From a virus, in the IMG/VR virus record IMGVR_UViG_3300006845_000039, positions 1 to 23,788 of that record: 23,788 bases of DNA; one strand, written 5' to 3'. The translations under genes and the position numbers were made by a program. Every line of letters begins with the position of its first letter. The first letter of the stretch is position 1. This document shows, piece after piece, positions 7,474-14,796 of this stretch. The notes under the pieces are model-generated. The model did no database searches. It was not told where the DNA came from and was given only the letters and a program-made list of their open reading frames with translations.

Positions 7474-8099
7474 CCACCGAAACCCACTTTCGTAGCTACC
7501 GGCCCGACCTCGAGGTCAAGCGTGAGGGCGATGGTCGCACCGTCGTCGGGATAGCCGTGCCCTACAACGCGCCCACCCGCATCCACGACCACCTCGTCGA
7601 GGAGTTCGTCCGCAACGCGTTCGACGCCCAGATCAACGCGCCGCAGCGGGTCAAGTATGCGCGTGAGCACGTCAAGCTCGGCGGCATCCTCATCGGCGCC
7701 CTGTCGCACATGCGTGACGACGCGGCCGGCCTGTATGTGGAGATGCGGGTTTCCCGCACCCCCACCGGCGACGAGACGCTGGAGTTGGTCAAGGACGGTG
7801 CCCTGCCCGACTTGTCGATCTGGTTTGAGGAGCGCACCAACCGCCGCGCCCCCGGTGGGGTGGTGCAGCGGGTGAAAGCGCACCTGCGTGAGGTGGCATC
7901 GGTGTTGGAGGGCGCCTACGGGGATCTGGCCACGGCGACCGGGGTGAGGTCTGCGGCTGCGTTCGCCGAGCCGATGGTCATTGACGACCTGGAGATGGAT
8001 CTGCGCCGCAAGGCGGAGCAGTTTCTGTCTGGCCTCCCGGATCCGGTGGACCACGAGTTGGAGATGCGGCAGCTGCGTCTGGGCATGCCGATCCGATGA
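7470..8099 (+). CDS. HK97-type prohead maturation protease
   Basis: A 209-residue serine protease of the HK97 prohead type, which acts inside the immature head and trims head proteins before DNA packaging. The expected pattern is present: GIAVPYNAPTRI near the N-terminus, YAREHVKLGGILIGAL with the likely catalytic His67, DDAAGLYVEMRVSRTPTGDE, and ALPDLSIWFE with the likely nucleophile Ser116. The ATG at 7470 overlaps the previous stop as ATGA; an upstream ATG at 7425 would run back through the previous gene and lacks support. It lies between portal and capsid genes, as in HK97-like phages. Confidence 0.9.
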   Translation: MTTETHFRSYRPDLEVKREGDGRTVVGIAVPYNAPTRIHDHLVEEFVRNAFDAQINAPQRVKYAREHVKLGGILIGALSHMRDDAAGLYVEMRVSRTPTGDETLELVKDGALPDLSIWFEERTNRRAPGGVVQRVKAHLREVASVLEGAYGDLATATGVRSAAAFAEPMVIDDLEMDLRRKAEQFLSGLPDPVDHELEMRQLRLGMPIR

Positions 8100-8809
8100 G
8101 CCGCAGCCTGGACCAGTTGGATGATGATGCGCTGCGCCTGCGGGCGGCGCCGTTCCTGGCTGGTCCGGTACCCGCGTATGGGCTGCGGGTCGATGTCGCC
8201 TCCGGTGTGGAAGCCCTCGACGATGTCGCCTCCGGATTGCGTCGTGCCCGGTTCAAGACCGGCCGCAAGGCGCTCTACCGCACTGCCCGCAGTGTGGACG
8301 ACCTCGATAGTGAAGAACTCGCCACCGCCGTAGCGCGTGCCGCGGGCCTCAACCCGAGCGAGGTGTACCGGGCATCCGATTCGGAGCTGTACACCGCACT
8401 GCCCGACGAAGACATCCTCCTCAGTCTCGACCTGCCGGACCTACCCGACGACGAGCTACGCGCGATCCTGGACCGGTTTGCGGTACCGGCACCAGCCGAC
8501 GTCGCCCTCGCAGATTGGGCGCAGACCGCCCTCATCGACCGCACCCAGGCCGGGCGGCAGCTACGTGCCGTGGACGCGCTCACCGGCACCGCGGCGCGGC
8601 ATCCGGGTGAGTGGGCGGTCGACGGCGACCAGTTGACCCCGGTCGGCTTTCCCGGCGCCTGGCGCTCCGCGGGCGTCATGCCCTCCGACGCCGAACAGTC
8701 CTATCTCGACGCGATCCGTCCCGCCATTGCCGCCCTGCGGCCCGCGTTCGATCGCCGTCGCCGCGGCCTCTGGTACGAGCAGATGACAGCCATGCTGGGG
8801 TCGGTATGA
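8096..8809 (+). CDS. Phage head-region protein of unknown function
   Basis: A 237-residue soluble protein coupled by ATGA to the protease upstream and to the next gene downstream. It is acidic and rich in short Asp/Leu helices (DDLDSEELATAVARAAGL, LPDLPDDELRAILDRFAVPAPADVALADWAQTALI). A short internal repeat VASGVEALDDVASGLRRAR lies near residues 34-52. The C-terminus is basic (RPAFDRRRRGLWYEQM). No family is recognised. Placement between protease and major capsid would suit a scaffold or minor head protein, but the capsid protein seems to carry its own N-terminal scaffold domain. Confidence 0.65.
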   Translation: MSRSLDQLDDDALRLRAAPFLAGPVPAYGLRVDVASGVEALDDVASGLRRARFKTGRKALYRTARSVDDLDSEELATAVARAAGLNPSEVYRASDSELYTALPDEDILLSLDLPDLPDDELRAILDRFAVPAPADVALADWAQTALIDRTQAGRQLRAVDALTGTAARHPGEWAVDGDQLTPVGFPGAWRSAGVMPSDAEQSYLDAIRPAIAALRPAFDRRRRGLWYEQMTAMLGSV

Positions 8810-9057
8810 AGATGCGCATGGTCCGCAACGGCCGCACACTCGACACGGTCACCGTCGACGACGACAACGTCACCTACCGGACCGGCCGGGCCCGCCCGGT
8901 GGTTGAGGCCGAGGCCTCCCGCGGTCGCCGTCCCGCCGACTTGGTTGGCACCTCCAACGGGCATGTCGGGTTCGTTGAAGGGCCGGCGCACACCACCTAC
9001 GCCACGTGGGCCGGGGCTGATGTGCTGGCGACGCTGCCGGATCTTCCTGCGGCCTGA
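8806..9057 (+). CDS. Small phage protein of unknown function
   Basis: An 83-residue protein whose ATG overlaps the preceding stop (ATGA). It begins MKMRMVRNGRTLDTVTVDDDNVTYRTG, a beta-like segment, followed by a basic RRPADLVGTSNGHVGFVEG section and a C-terminal TYATWAGADVLATLPDLPAA. No named family. The start is fixed by coupling; the longer reading frame from 8611 lies inside the previous gene and is rejected. It is the last gene before the capsid leader. Confidence 0.6.
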   Translation: MKMRMVRNGRTLDTVTVDDDNVTYRTGRARPVVEAEASRGRRPADLVGTSNGHVGFVEGPAHTTYATWAGADVLATLPDLPAA

Positions 9058-9241
9058 TACCGTGTGAAACGACCTTAACGCTGGACACCGACACCCCGGC
9101 CTCTTGGCAGGATCGCGAGCACCCCGGCCTACGTCATCGGCGCCATCTAAGGCGCGCGCGCCGGCTTCCTCGTCCTGGGACGCCGACACCCCGGTCACTC
9201 GGAGCGACAAAATTCCTTGTGACCCCACGGGAGTGGTTGTC
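9058..9241 (+). promoter_or_regulatory. 184-bp leader of the major capsid gene, with repeats and a possible promoter
   Basis: This gap breaks the otherwise tight gene coupling. It starts with TGATACCGT (9055-9063), which fits an extended -10 (TGnTAnnnT), with no clear -35. GGAC[A/G]CCGACACCCCGG occurs at 9083-9099 and 9178-9194 (16 of 17 identical), and its core ACCCCGGCCT is repeated at 9093-9102 and 9121-9130. A perfect palindrome GGCGCGCGCGCC lies at 9151-9162. The ribosome binding site GGGAG (9229-9233) precedes the GTG start at 9242. A separate promoter or a stabilising mRNA leader for abundant capsid production is the natural reading, but it is an inference. Confidence 0.35.
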
Positions 9242-10636
9242 GTGTCAGCAGAAAACTCCTACCTGGTTGGTCTGCGTTCGCAGTATGACCAACTCAAGAG
9301 ATCCATCGCCGGGCTTCAGTCCCGCGCGTCCGATGCCAAGCGTGACCTGACCACTGAAGAGCTTCGCTCCGTCATCGAGATGGGCGAGAAGGCGCAGGGC
9401 CTGTTCACCCAGATCGAGAGCCTTACCGAGATCGAGTTGCGCAACGCGCAGGTCGACGCGATGGCTGCCAGGGTTGCTGCGGCTACGCGGCCCGGCGGTG
9501 AGGGTGACCCCGGCGGGGAAGGCGACGGCGGGGAAGGCGGGACCGGAGGTGGCACCAGCGACGGCCAGTTCCGCACCCTCGGCGGCACCCGCACCCAAGA
9601 CCGCGACCCCGGCACCTATATCCGCGGCTCCCAGTTCTCCTTCGTCGGCGACCACTACCGGTCGTCGAAGATCGGCGACCGGGACGCCGCCGAACGACTC
9701 ACCCGCCACGCCAACGCACTACGCGACAACCAGCATCTGCGTGACGTTCTCGGCGGCGGCGCCACGACGTTCGGCGCCGGCCTGGTACCGCCGGTGTGGC
9801 TGGCCGAACAGTACGCGCCGATCCTTCACCGCAGGTTGCGTCTTGCGGGCCAGGTCCGGCAGGTCCCTTGGCCCGGCTCGCCGATGCCGTGGTCGATCCC
9901 GATCTCCGGCACCGCCGCCACCGGCACAGTGGTCGCTGAGGGCATCAACCCGGGCGAGACCGACCCGTCGTACACGGTTCTCACGGTCACCCCGAAGACG
10001 ATCTCCGGGTTCTCTGAGGTGTCGCGGCAGATGCTGGAGGCGTCGAACCCGGCTGTTGACGCGCTGATCTGGGAAGACCTGATCGGCAACTTCTTCGACA
10101 ACTGCGAGATCGAGTTCATCACCGCGCTCACCGCCCAGTCCGGTGTCAACACGGTGACGGTTTCGGCGGGCACGGCCACCACGACTGACATTCTCAACCA
10201 GCGTTCCGGCCTGCTCGACGCCATCTCGGCCGTGTCGGACAACAACGCCGGCGATCCGAACATTTTCGCGGGCCGTAACAGCCGCTGGACCACCTATCTG
10301 AAGTTCCAGGACACGGTGGGCCGGCCTTTGATCCTTGCGCAGCAGTACAACCCACAGAATGCGATCGGTCGGGGTGACCTCACCCAGGCGTACGCGACGG
10401 CGGTGCAGGGCAGCCTGGAGAACCTGGCGGCTGTCACCTCGCCGACGATCGCGGCATCGACCGGGTTTGTGGTCAACGGCAACGAGTTGCTGTTCTCCTA
10501 CAGCCCACCCATGCAGTTCCGGTTCGAGGAGCCGGCCGGCCCGGCACTGATCCGCGTCGGTGTGTGGGGATACGAGGCGTCGGTGACCGGCCGTCGGCCG
10601 AAGGCCATCACAAAAATCACCTACTCGGGTAGCTGA
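9242..10636 (+). CDS. Major capsid protein, HK97 fold
   Basis: A 464-residue protein forming the icosahedral shell. Residues about 5-82 are a helical, charged stretch (LRSQYDQLKRSIAGLQSRA...) typical of the delta or scaffolding domain that the prohead protease removes. A Gly/Glu-rich linker at 84-106 would be the cleavage region. The rest follows the HK97 capsid plan: GGATTFGAGLVPPVWLAEQ, PWPGSPMPWSIPISGTAATGTVVAEGINP, TVTPKTISGFSEVSRQMLEAS, and the C-terminal ELLFSYSPPMQFRFEEPAGPALIRVGVWGYEA. The start GTG at 9242 follows GGGAG with 8-nt spacing. An upstream TTG at 9104 would add a Ser/Pro/Arg-rich tail and has no ribosome binding site. The gene stands apart from its neighbours on both sides. 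Confidence 0.93.
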   Translation: MSAENSYLVGLRSQYDQLKRSIAGLQSRASDAKRDLTTEELRSVIEMGEKAQGLFTQIESLTEIELRNAQVDAMAARVAAATRPGGEGDPGGEGDGGEGGTGGGTSDGQFRTLGGTRTQDRDPGTYIRGSQFSFVGDHYRSSKIGDRDAAERLTRHANALRDNQHLRDVLGGGATTFGAGLVPPVWLAEQYAPILHRRLRLAGQVRQVPWPGSPMPWSIPISGTAATGTVVAEGINPGETDPSYTVLTVTPKTISGFSEVSRQMLEASNPAVDALIWEDLIGNFFDNCEIEFITALTAQSGVNTVTVSAGTATTTDILNQRSGLLDAISAVSDNNAGDPNIFAGRNSRWTTYLKFQDTVGRPLILAQQYNPQNAIGRGDLTQAYATAVQGSLENLAAVTSPTIAASTGFVVNGNELLFSYSPPMQFRFEEPAGPALIRVGVWGYEASVTGRRPKAITKITYSGS

Positions 10637-10641
10637 TGTCG

Positions 10642-10700
10642 TCCGTTCCGTCGGCACGGGACCTGGGAGGGAACCCGTGCCGCGGAACGGATTCCCTCCC
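10642..10700 (+). terminator. Strong hairpin with interlocked inverted repeats after the capsid gene
   Basis: The left arm 10642-10660 pairs with the right arm 10674-10691 over 18 bp with a single bulged T. The 13-nt loop contains GGGAGGGAA (10665-10673), which is perfectly complementary to TTCCCTCCC (10692-10700) directly after the stem. The two pairings form an A-B-A'-B' arrangement. With no nucleotides linking the stem to the tail, both cannot form fully together, so they are probably alternative folds. There is no U-run. The position, just after the capsid stop and before the next ribosome binding site (AAAGAAAGG), suggests a partial terminator, mRNA stabiliser or attenuator. Confidence 0.7.
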
Positions 10701-10715
10701 AAAGAAAGGCAACCC

Positions 10716-12107
10716 ATGACGACTGAGACCACCGGCACACCAACGGTTCAGGTCGCCTTCATCTACCGCGACGAGGTCAGCTACTCGTGGCACGAGTCGA
10801 TGTGGGAGATGTTCTCCTACGACCGCGACCACGGCCGGCACCTGCATCAGCGGCGCCTCGCGATCCGCACCCATCCGATCAGGATGGTCCAGTCACGCAA
10901 CCTGGTGGTGAAGGCGTTTCTCGACGACACCGACGCCGAATGGCTGCTGTGGATCGACACCGACATGGGGTGGCGGCCGGACGCCCTGGAGCGGCTGCTT
11001 GCCGCGGCCGACCCGGTGAAGGCGCCGATGGTGGGCGGCCTGTGTTTCGGGCTGTGGCCGACCGGCTACGACGGCATGGGTGGGCTGCGGTTCGATGTCA
11101 GGCCAACGCTTTTCCGGATCGCTACACGAGTCAAGGACGGGGCGCCGGTGTACTCGCCGATGCCGTCCTATCCCGACGACACCGTGGTTGAGGTGCACGC
11201 CACCGGTTCGGCGTTCGTGCTCATCCACCGCACAGTGTTCGAGAAGGTACGTGCCGAGCACGGTGACCGCTGGTACGACCAGATTGTTGACGGCGACGGC
11301 GAGACTATGGGCGAGGACATCTCGTTCTGTCTGCGGGTCGGGGCGCTCGGTCTGCCGATGTTCGTCGACACCGGCACGCCGACAAGTCACCACAAGCAAC
11401 TGTGGCTCGGCGAACAGGACTTCTGGGCCCAGCACGCCGAGCAGCGCATGGCCAACCCCGCACCCGATCTGCCGATCTTCACACATCTGCCTGCGACCTT
11501 CGACGCCCTCGCCCGTAACCGGCATGACCACGACGGGATGCTCAAGTTCCACGCGGACCTGGACCGCTACCTGGCCATCATCTATGCGACCAAGCCCGAG
11601 GTGATTGTCGAGACCGGCACCCGCACAGGGGCGTCAGCGAGGTGGTTCGGCCTCAACAGCGGTGCCGACGTGATCACGGTTGACGTATCTCGGCCAGCCG
11701 ACCTACATGAGGGCGACACGATGACCTTCATGAGCGGCAGGACCATCACCTTCGTCACCGGCGACGCGGCCGACCCGGAGGTTGCCGCGAAGGTGGCCGA
11801 GTTGGTTGCTGGCCGCCGCTGCATGGTGACGCTCGACTCCGACCACTCCGGCCCACACGTCGCCAAGGAAATCGACCTGTACGGGCCGCTCGTCACGCCC
11901 GGCTGCTATCTCGTGGTCGAGGACACGATTTTCGGCTACGGCGAGGACGCCAAGGCGCAGCACGGGATGGCCGATATCGAGGGGTCGCCGCTGGATGCCG
12001 TGCTCTCCCATCTGGTCGGTAACCCCGAATGGTTGCGTGACGTAGCCATCGAGCAGTCGCACCCGATCGGATCGAACCCCGCAGGGTGGTGGATCCGCAA
12101 TGGCTGA
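10716..12107 (+). CDS. Glycosyltransferase fused to a CmcI/rhamnosyl O-methyltransferase-like domain
   Basis: A 463-residue two-domain enzyme. Residues about 10-230 form a GT-A glycosyltransferase: QSRNLVVKAFLDDTDAEWLL, then LWIDTDMG with the DxD metal/nucleotide-sugar motif (Asp81, Asp83), GSAFVLIHR, and GEDISFCLRV, the usual late acidic helix. Residues about 275-463 are a SAM-dependent methyltransferase of the CmcI/rhamnosyl O-methyltransferase type: IVETGTRTGASARW (glycine-rich SAM loop), VITVDVS (acid for ribose), ITFVTGDA, LDSDHSGPHVAKEIDLYGPLV and CYLVVEDTIFG. It probably attaches a sugar and methylates it, or a partner's sugar. The ATG at 10716 follows AAAGAAAGG; an in-frame ATG at 10677 lies within the hairpin. 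It overlaps the next glycosyltransferase by 8 bp. Confidence 0.8.
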   Translation: MTTETTGTPTVQVAFIYRDEVSYSWHESMWEMFSYDRDHGRHLHQRRLAIRTHPIRMVQSRNLVVKAFLDDTDAEWLLWIDTDMGWRPDALERLLAAADPVKAPMVGGLCFGLWPTGYDGMGGLRFDVRPTLFRIATRVKDGAPVYSPMPSYPDDTVVEVHATGSAFVLIHRTVFEKVRAEHGDRWYDQIVDGDGETMGEDISFCLRVGALGLPMFVDTGTPTSHHKQLWLGEQDFWAQHAEQRMANPAPDLPIFTHLPATFDALARNRHDHDGMLKFHADLDRYLAIIYATKPEVIVETGTRTGASARWFGLNSGADVITVDVSRPADLHEGDTMTFMSGRTITFVTGDAADPEVAAKVAELVAGRRCMVTLDSDHSGPHVAKEIDLYGPLVTPGCYLVVEDTIFGYGEDAKAQHGMADIEGSPLDAVLSHLVGNPEWLRDVAIEQSHPIGSNPAGWWIRNG

Positions 12108-12816
12108 CATCATTGTCGTCACTCCCTCTCGTGGTCGTGCGGCGCGGCTGCGGGAGATGGTCGAGGCCGTCCATTCCACCGCGTTGGGTGACGTGCGTGT
12201 GATGGTCGGCCTCGACCTTGACGACCCGGCCGACTACGAGGCGACGATTCCTGAGTGGGTTGGCAACATCTCTTCGTACCGTGGTCCGCGTAAGTCGTTG
12301 TGCGGGTGGACGAACCATCTCGCGCTGCAGGCGCTCGACGGGCCGAACCCGCCCAGGTATTTGGCCTCCCTCGGCGACGACCACCGGCCCCGTACGCACG
12401 GTTGGGACCGCGTCCTCATCGAGGCGATCGAGAACATGGCCGGGCCGGGGTTCGCGTACGGCAACGACCTTTTGCAGGGCAAGGCCATGCCCACTGCGTG
12501 GGTGGTGTCGGCGGAGGTGGTGCGGGCGTTGGGTTGGATGATGCTGCCCGGCTGTGCGCACATGTACGTGGATGCGGCTGTGCTCGCCCTGGGCCAGGCT
12601 GCGGGTCGGATCGCCTACCGCGCGGACGTGATCGTCGAGCATGTGCATCCGTTGGCGGGCAAAGCCTCCTGGGACACCTCCTACCGCGAGTCCAATGCGG
12701 ACGGACGGTATGCGGCTGACCGGGCGGCGTTCGAGGCGTGGCGGGTAGAGCAGCTGGCGGCAGACGTCACGGCCGTGGAGACGCTGGTCTACGAGAGGCA
12801 GGCGAGAGGCGCATGA
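12100..12816 (+). CDS. Glycosyltransferase, GT-A fold
   Basis: A 238-residue protein starting IIVVTPSRGRAARLREMVEAV, a typical GT2-like N-terminus, with SLGDDHRPRTHGWD at about 90-103 supplying the metal-binding acidic motif and YVDAAVLALGQAAGRI at about 156-171 as the usual late helix. It overlaps the preceding glycosyltransferase/methyltransferase by 8 bp and the connector gene by ATGA, so it is made with virion components. It likely adds a sugar to a capsid or tail protein. Acceptor and sugar cannot be read from the sequence. Confidence 0.8.
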   Translation: MADIIVVTPSRGRAARLREMVEAVHSTALGDVRVMVGLDLDDPADYEATIPEWVGNISSYRGPRKSLCGWTNHLALQALDGPNPPRYLASLGDDHRPRTHGWDRVLIEAIENMAGPGFAYGNDLLQGKAMPTAWVVSAEVVRALGWMMLPGCAHMYVDAAVLALGQAAGRIAYRADVIVEHVHPLAGKASWDTSYRESNADGRYAADRAAFEAWRVEQLAADVTAVETLVYERQARGA

Positions 12817-13193
12817 CCACACCAGTTGAAATCGCTTGGCCGCCAACGCTGGCCAACCTCAAGGTGGACATGGGAGTCCAGGCCGACGACCTCCGCAAGG
12901 ACGACCAGCTGACCTACGACCTCAACGCCGCCTTCGCCTTCGTCAAGGACCGCAAGAAAGGCGTCTACCGCTTCGACCTCACCGACCCCGACCAGCTCGA
13001 GCTTCCCGAGCCGGACCACGACTTCCGGCTGGGGATTCTGCGGCTGGCCGCCCGCTGGAACGACCGGCGCCGCACGAAGGACGGCATGGTGCAGATGCAG
13101 GAGTTGGGCATCGGTCGTGTCGCCTCCACGGATCCGGACATTGACCGGATGCTGCGCCTGGGCCGCTTCAACGGTGCGGGGGTGTTCGCGTGA
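12813..13193 (+). CDS. Head-tail connector, gp6-like adaptor
   Basis: A 126-residue, mainly helical, acidic protein. It contains DDQLTYDLNAAFAFVKDRK near the N-terminus and FRLGILRLAARWNDRRRTKDGM near the middle, the pattern of HK97 gp6-like connectors that attach under the portal (GxxxLAaRWyrRRnSpdG in relatives). The C-terminus SIDRMLRLGRFNG-like (PDIDRMLRLGRFNGAGVFA) is also usual. The ATG at 12813 overlaps the upstream stop (ATGA), and the gene ends in a GTGA overlap with the next. Confidence 0.8.
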   Translation: MTTPVEIAWPPTLANLKVDMGVQADDLRKDDQLTYDLNAAFAFVKDRKKGVYRFDLTDPDQLELPEPDHDFRLGILRLAARWNDRRRTKDGMVQMQELGIGRVASTDPDIDRMLRLGRFNGAGVFA

Positions 13194-13564
13194 GCAGCCC
13201 GGTGAAGGAAGCGGCTCAGCAGCTGGTGCTGGCATTCAAGACAGTGCCCGGTGTGGGTGGTTCGGTGTACACGGACCCGTCCGCGCCGAACATTCAATGC
13301 CCGGCAATCGTGCTCGGCCCGCCGACGCTGTTGTTGGAAAGCGGCCGCACCATGCCGACGGAAGCGCATTTCCCTGTCTGGGTGGTGGTCGACGATCCGG
13401 GTGAGCTTGCCATCGAGAAGCTGTGGGAGTTGGCGCCAGCCGTATCTGCGGCAATCGACGAGTACACCACCGGAGTGGTGAACCAACCAGCTACACCATT
13501 CCCGTTCCCGCATGGCGCCACGGATCTGCCGTCGTATCAACTCATCGCGGAGGTGCCTCTCTGA
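13190..13564 (+). CDS. Putative tail terminator or head-tail joining protein
   Basis: A 124-residue protein starting with GTG in a GTGA overlap with the connector. Features are PAIVLGPPTLLLESG, HFPVWVVVDDPGELAIEKLWELAPAVSAAI and a C-terminal SYQLIAEVPL, a small alpha/beta pattern with a central helix. This resembles the tail terminator proteins that cap the tail tube and join it to the head, and the position just before the tail tube gene agrees. A different connector protein cannot be excluded. Confidence 0.65.
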   Translation: MSSPVKEAAQQLVLAFKTVPGVGGSVYTDPSAPNIQCPAIVLGPPTLLLESGRTMPTEAHFPVWVVVDDPGELAIEKLWELAPAVSAAIDEYTTGVVNQPATPFPFPHGATDLPSYQLIAEVPL

Positions 13565-13986
13565 TGACCCAGCCAATCTCCCGCAAGCTCAAAGCTGCCG
13601 TACTCGCCTTGGGCGGCAACGCTTTTCAGTGGCAGCTCAAGGACTACCAGGTTCTGAACAACACAGAGGACGGCGAAAAGTTCTACGTCTACGGCGACGG
13701 CAGTGCCGCCACCGAGTTCTTCGAGGAAGCAGAGCCCAGCTACGCCTTGCAGTTGGTGTTCTTCAGCGACTGGCGTCTCAACGGTGTCTCGGACTACCTG
13801 TGGGACAACGACCAGCTGACCGTCGCCTACCAGATCGATCACCACCCGGAGCTTGCGGGCGAGAAGATCCGCCTGACCGGCACTTTGAAGATCAAGGCAC
13901 CGAACGTGGGTGGCGAGGTGCGCACCACCGAGATGACCGAACTGACGCTGCCGGTGATCGGCAAACCCACCAAGACAAGGTTGTGA
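13564..13986 (+). CDS. Putative major tail tube protein
   Basis: A 140-residue protein whose ATG shares one base with the preceding stop (TGATG). The sequence is beta-rich (FQWQLKDYQVLNNTEDGEKFYVYGDG, YALQLVFFSDWRLNGVSDYLWDNDQLTVAYQID, then IRLTGTLKIKAPNVGGEVRTTEMTELTLPVIGKP), with the late alternating strands and terminal ELTLPVIGKP expected for siphovirus tail tube proteins, which stack as hexameric rings. It sits between the tail terminator and the chaperone. The neighbouring 179-residue protein is the other candidate for tube or decoration. Confidence 0.65.
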   Translation: MTQPISRKLKAAVLALGGNAFQWQLKDYQVLNNTEDGEKFYVYGDGSAATEFFEEAEPSYALQLVFFSDWRLNGVSDYLWDNDQLTVAYQIDHHPELAGEKIRLTGTLKIKAPNVGGEVRTTEMTELTLPVIGKPTKTRL

Positions 13987-13990
13987 TCCT

Positions 13991-14530
13991 ATGGCGCTGA
14001 CCTCGAAGCTTTCGCTCTCGGTGACGGCCGACTACACGAAGGCACTTGACCTGGCGTCCGGCAAGGTTCCGCTGTCGAAGATCTATCAGGCGGTGCTCAA
14101 CACGGGAACCGCTGTGGGGCAGGCGGATCTGATTTTCCACGACCAGCGCACCCTCGCCCCCTCCGCGACTGAGGACCTGGATCTGGCCGGTGTGCTCGCC
14201 GACGCATTCGGAACGACGCTCACCTTCGTCCGCGTGAAGGGCCTGATCGTGGCGGCGCTTGGTGTGACCGACGCCAACGGTGTGGTCATCACCCCGAACG
14301 TCAACAACGTGGTGGTCGGTGCCGCCGCTGGTGCCCCGTGGACGACACTGCTCAACTCCACGGGCACGGTGACGCTGCGCCCTGGCACGTTCTTCGCGGC
14401 GGTCGCGGGCGCGACGGACAACATCGGCTACGCGGTCACTGCCACCACCGCCGACCTGCTGAAGGTGGCCAACTCTGCCGGGTCGACGAGCGTCACCTAC
14501 GACGTCATCGTGATCGGAGCGTCTGCGTGA
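13991..14530 (+). CDS. Conserved-type virion protein, role uncertain
   Basis: A 179-residue beta-rich, Thr/Ala/Val-rich protein: LSVTADYTKALDLASGKVPL, ADLIFHDQRTLAPSATEDLDLAGVLADAFGTTLTFVRVKGLIVAALG, and a C-terminal VANSAGSTSVTYDVIVIGASA. I recognise this general pattern from phage structural clusters, where it occurs as a virion protein of unclear position, but I cannot place it. It may be a tail tube decoration or a second tail protein. The ATG is 4 nt after the previous stop without a strong ribosome binding site, so it relies on coupling. It overlaps the chaperone gene by GTGA. Confidence 0.6.
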   Translation: MALTSKLSLSVTADYTKALDLASGKVPLSKIYQAVLNTGTAVGQADLIFHDQRTLAPSATEDLDLAGVLADAFGTTLTFVRVKGLIVAALGVTDANGVVITPNVNNVVVGAAAGAPWTTLLNSTGTVTLRPGTFFAAVAGATDNIGYAVTATTADLLKVANSAGSTSVTYDVIVIGASA

Positions 14531-14796
14531 TCACGTTCAAGGTGACCCCGGACGGCGGCGAGCCGTACACGGTGACGGCCACCTCCCGCGACGCGTACGT
14601 GTGGGAGAAGACCAGCCGCGGCAAGACCGTGAAGACCGCGCTGGAGGGCGGGTCGATCGTGGACCTGACGGAGATCGCCTACTACGCCGTCCGTAGGCAA
14701 GGCCTTTTCACCGGCACCTTGCAGGAGTTCGCCGCCAGCCACGACATCGACGCGGCCGAGGAAGACGAGCCGGACCCTACCCACCCGGCTCCCTGA
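14527..14796 (+). CDS. Tail assembly chaperone, short (G-like) product
   Basis: An 89-residue protein starting with GTG in a GTGA overlap. It has a small N-terminal beta section (ITFKVTPDGGEPYTVTATSRDAYVWEK), a helical middle (IVDLTEIAYYAVRRQGLFTGTLQEFAASHDI) and an acidic Pro-rich end (AAEEDEPDPTHPAP). This is the plan of the short form of siphovirus tail assembly chaperones, which bind the tape measure during tail building. An open reading frame in the -1 frame continues past its stop and looks like the second half of the longer form. Confidence 0.75.
   Translation: MITFKVTPDGGEPYTVTATSRDAYVWEKTSRGKTVKTALEGGSIVDLTEIAYYAVRRQGLFTGTLQEFAASHDIDAAEEDEPDPTHPAP

Noticed and set aside
9104-9241. 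N-terminal extension of the capsid reading frame from a TTG
   Set aside because: No ribosome binding site, Ser/Pro/Arg-rich composition, and a well-placed GTG with GGGAG at 9242.
10661-10700. Stable H-type pseudoknot formed by the capsid-end hairpin
   Set aside because: There is no linker to span the 18-bp stem, so both stems cannot form fully together; alternative folds are more realistic.
10677-10715. Upstream ATG for the glycosyltransferase fusion
   Set aside because: It lies within the 3' arm of the hairpin and has no ribosome binding site; the ATG at 10716 has AAAGAAAGG.
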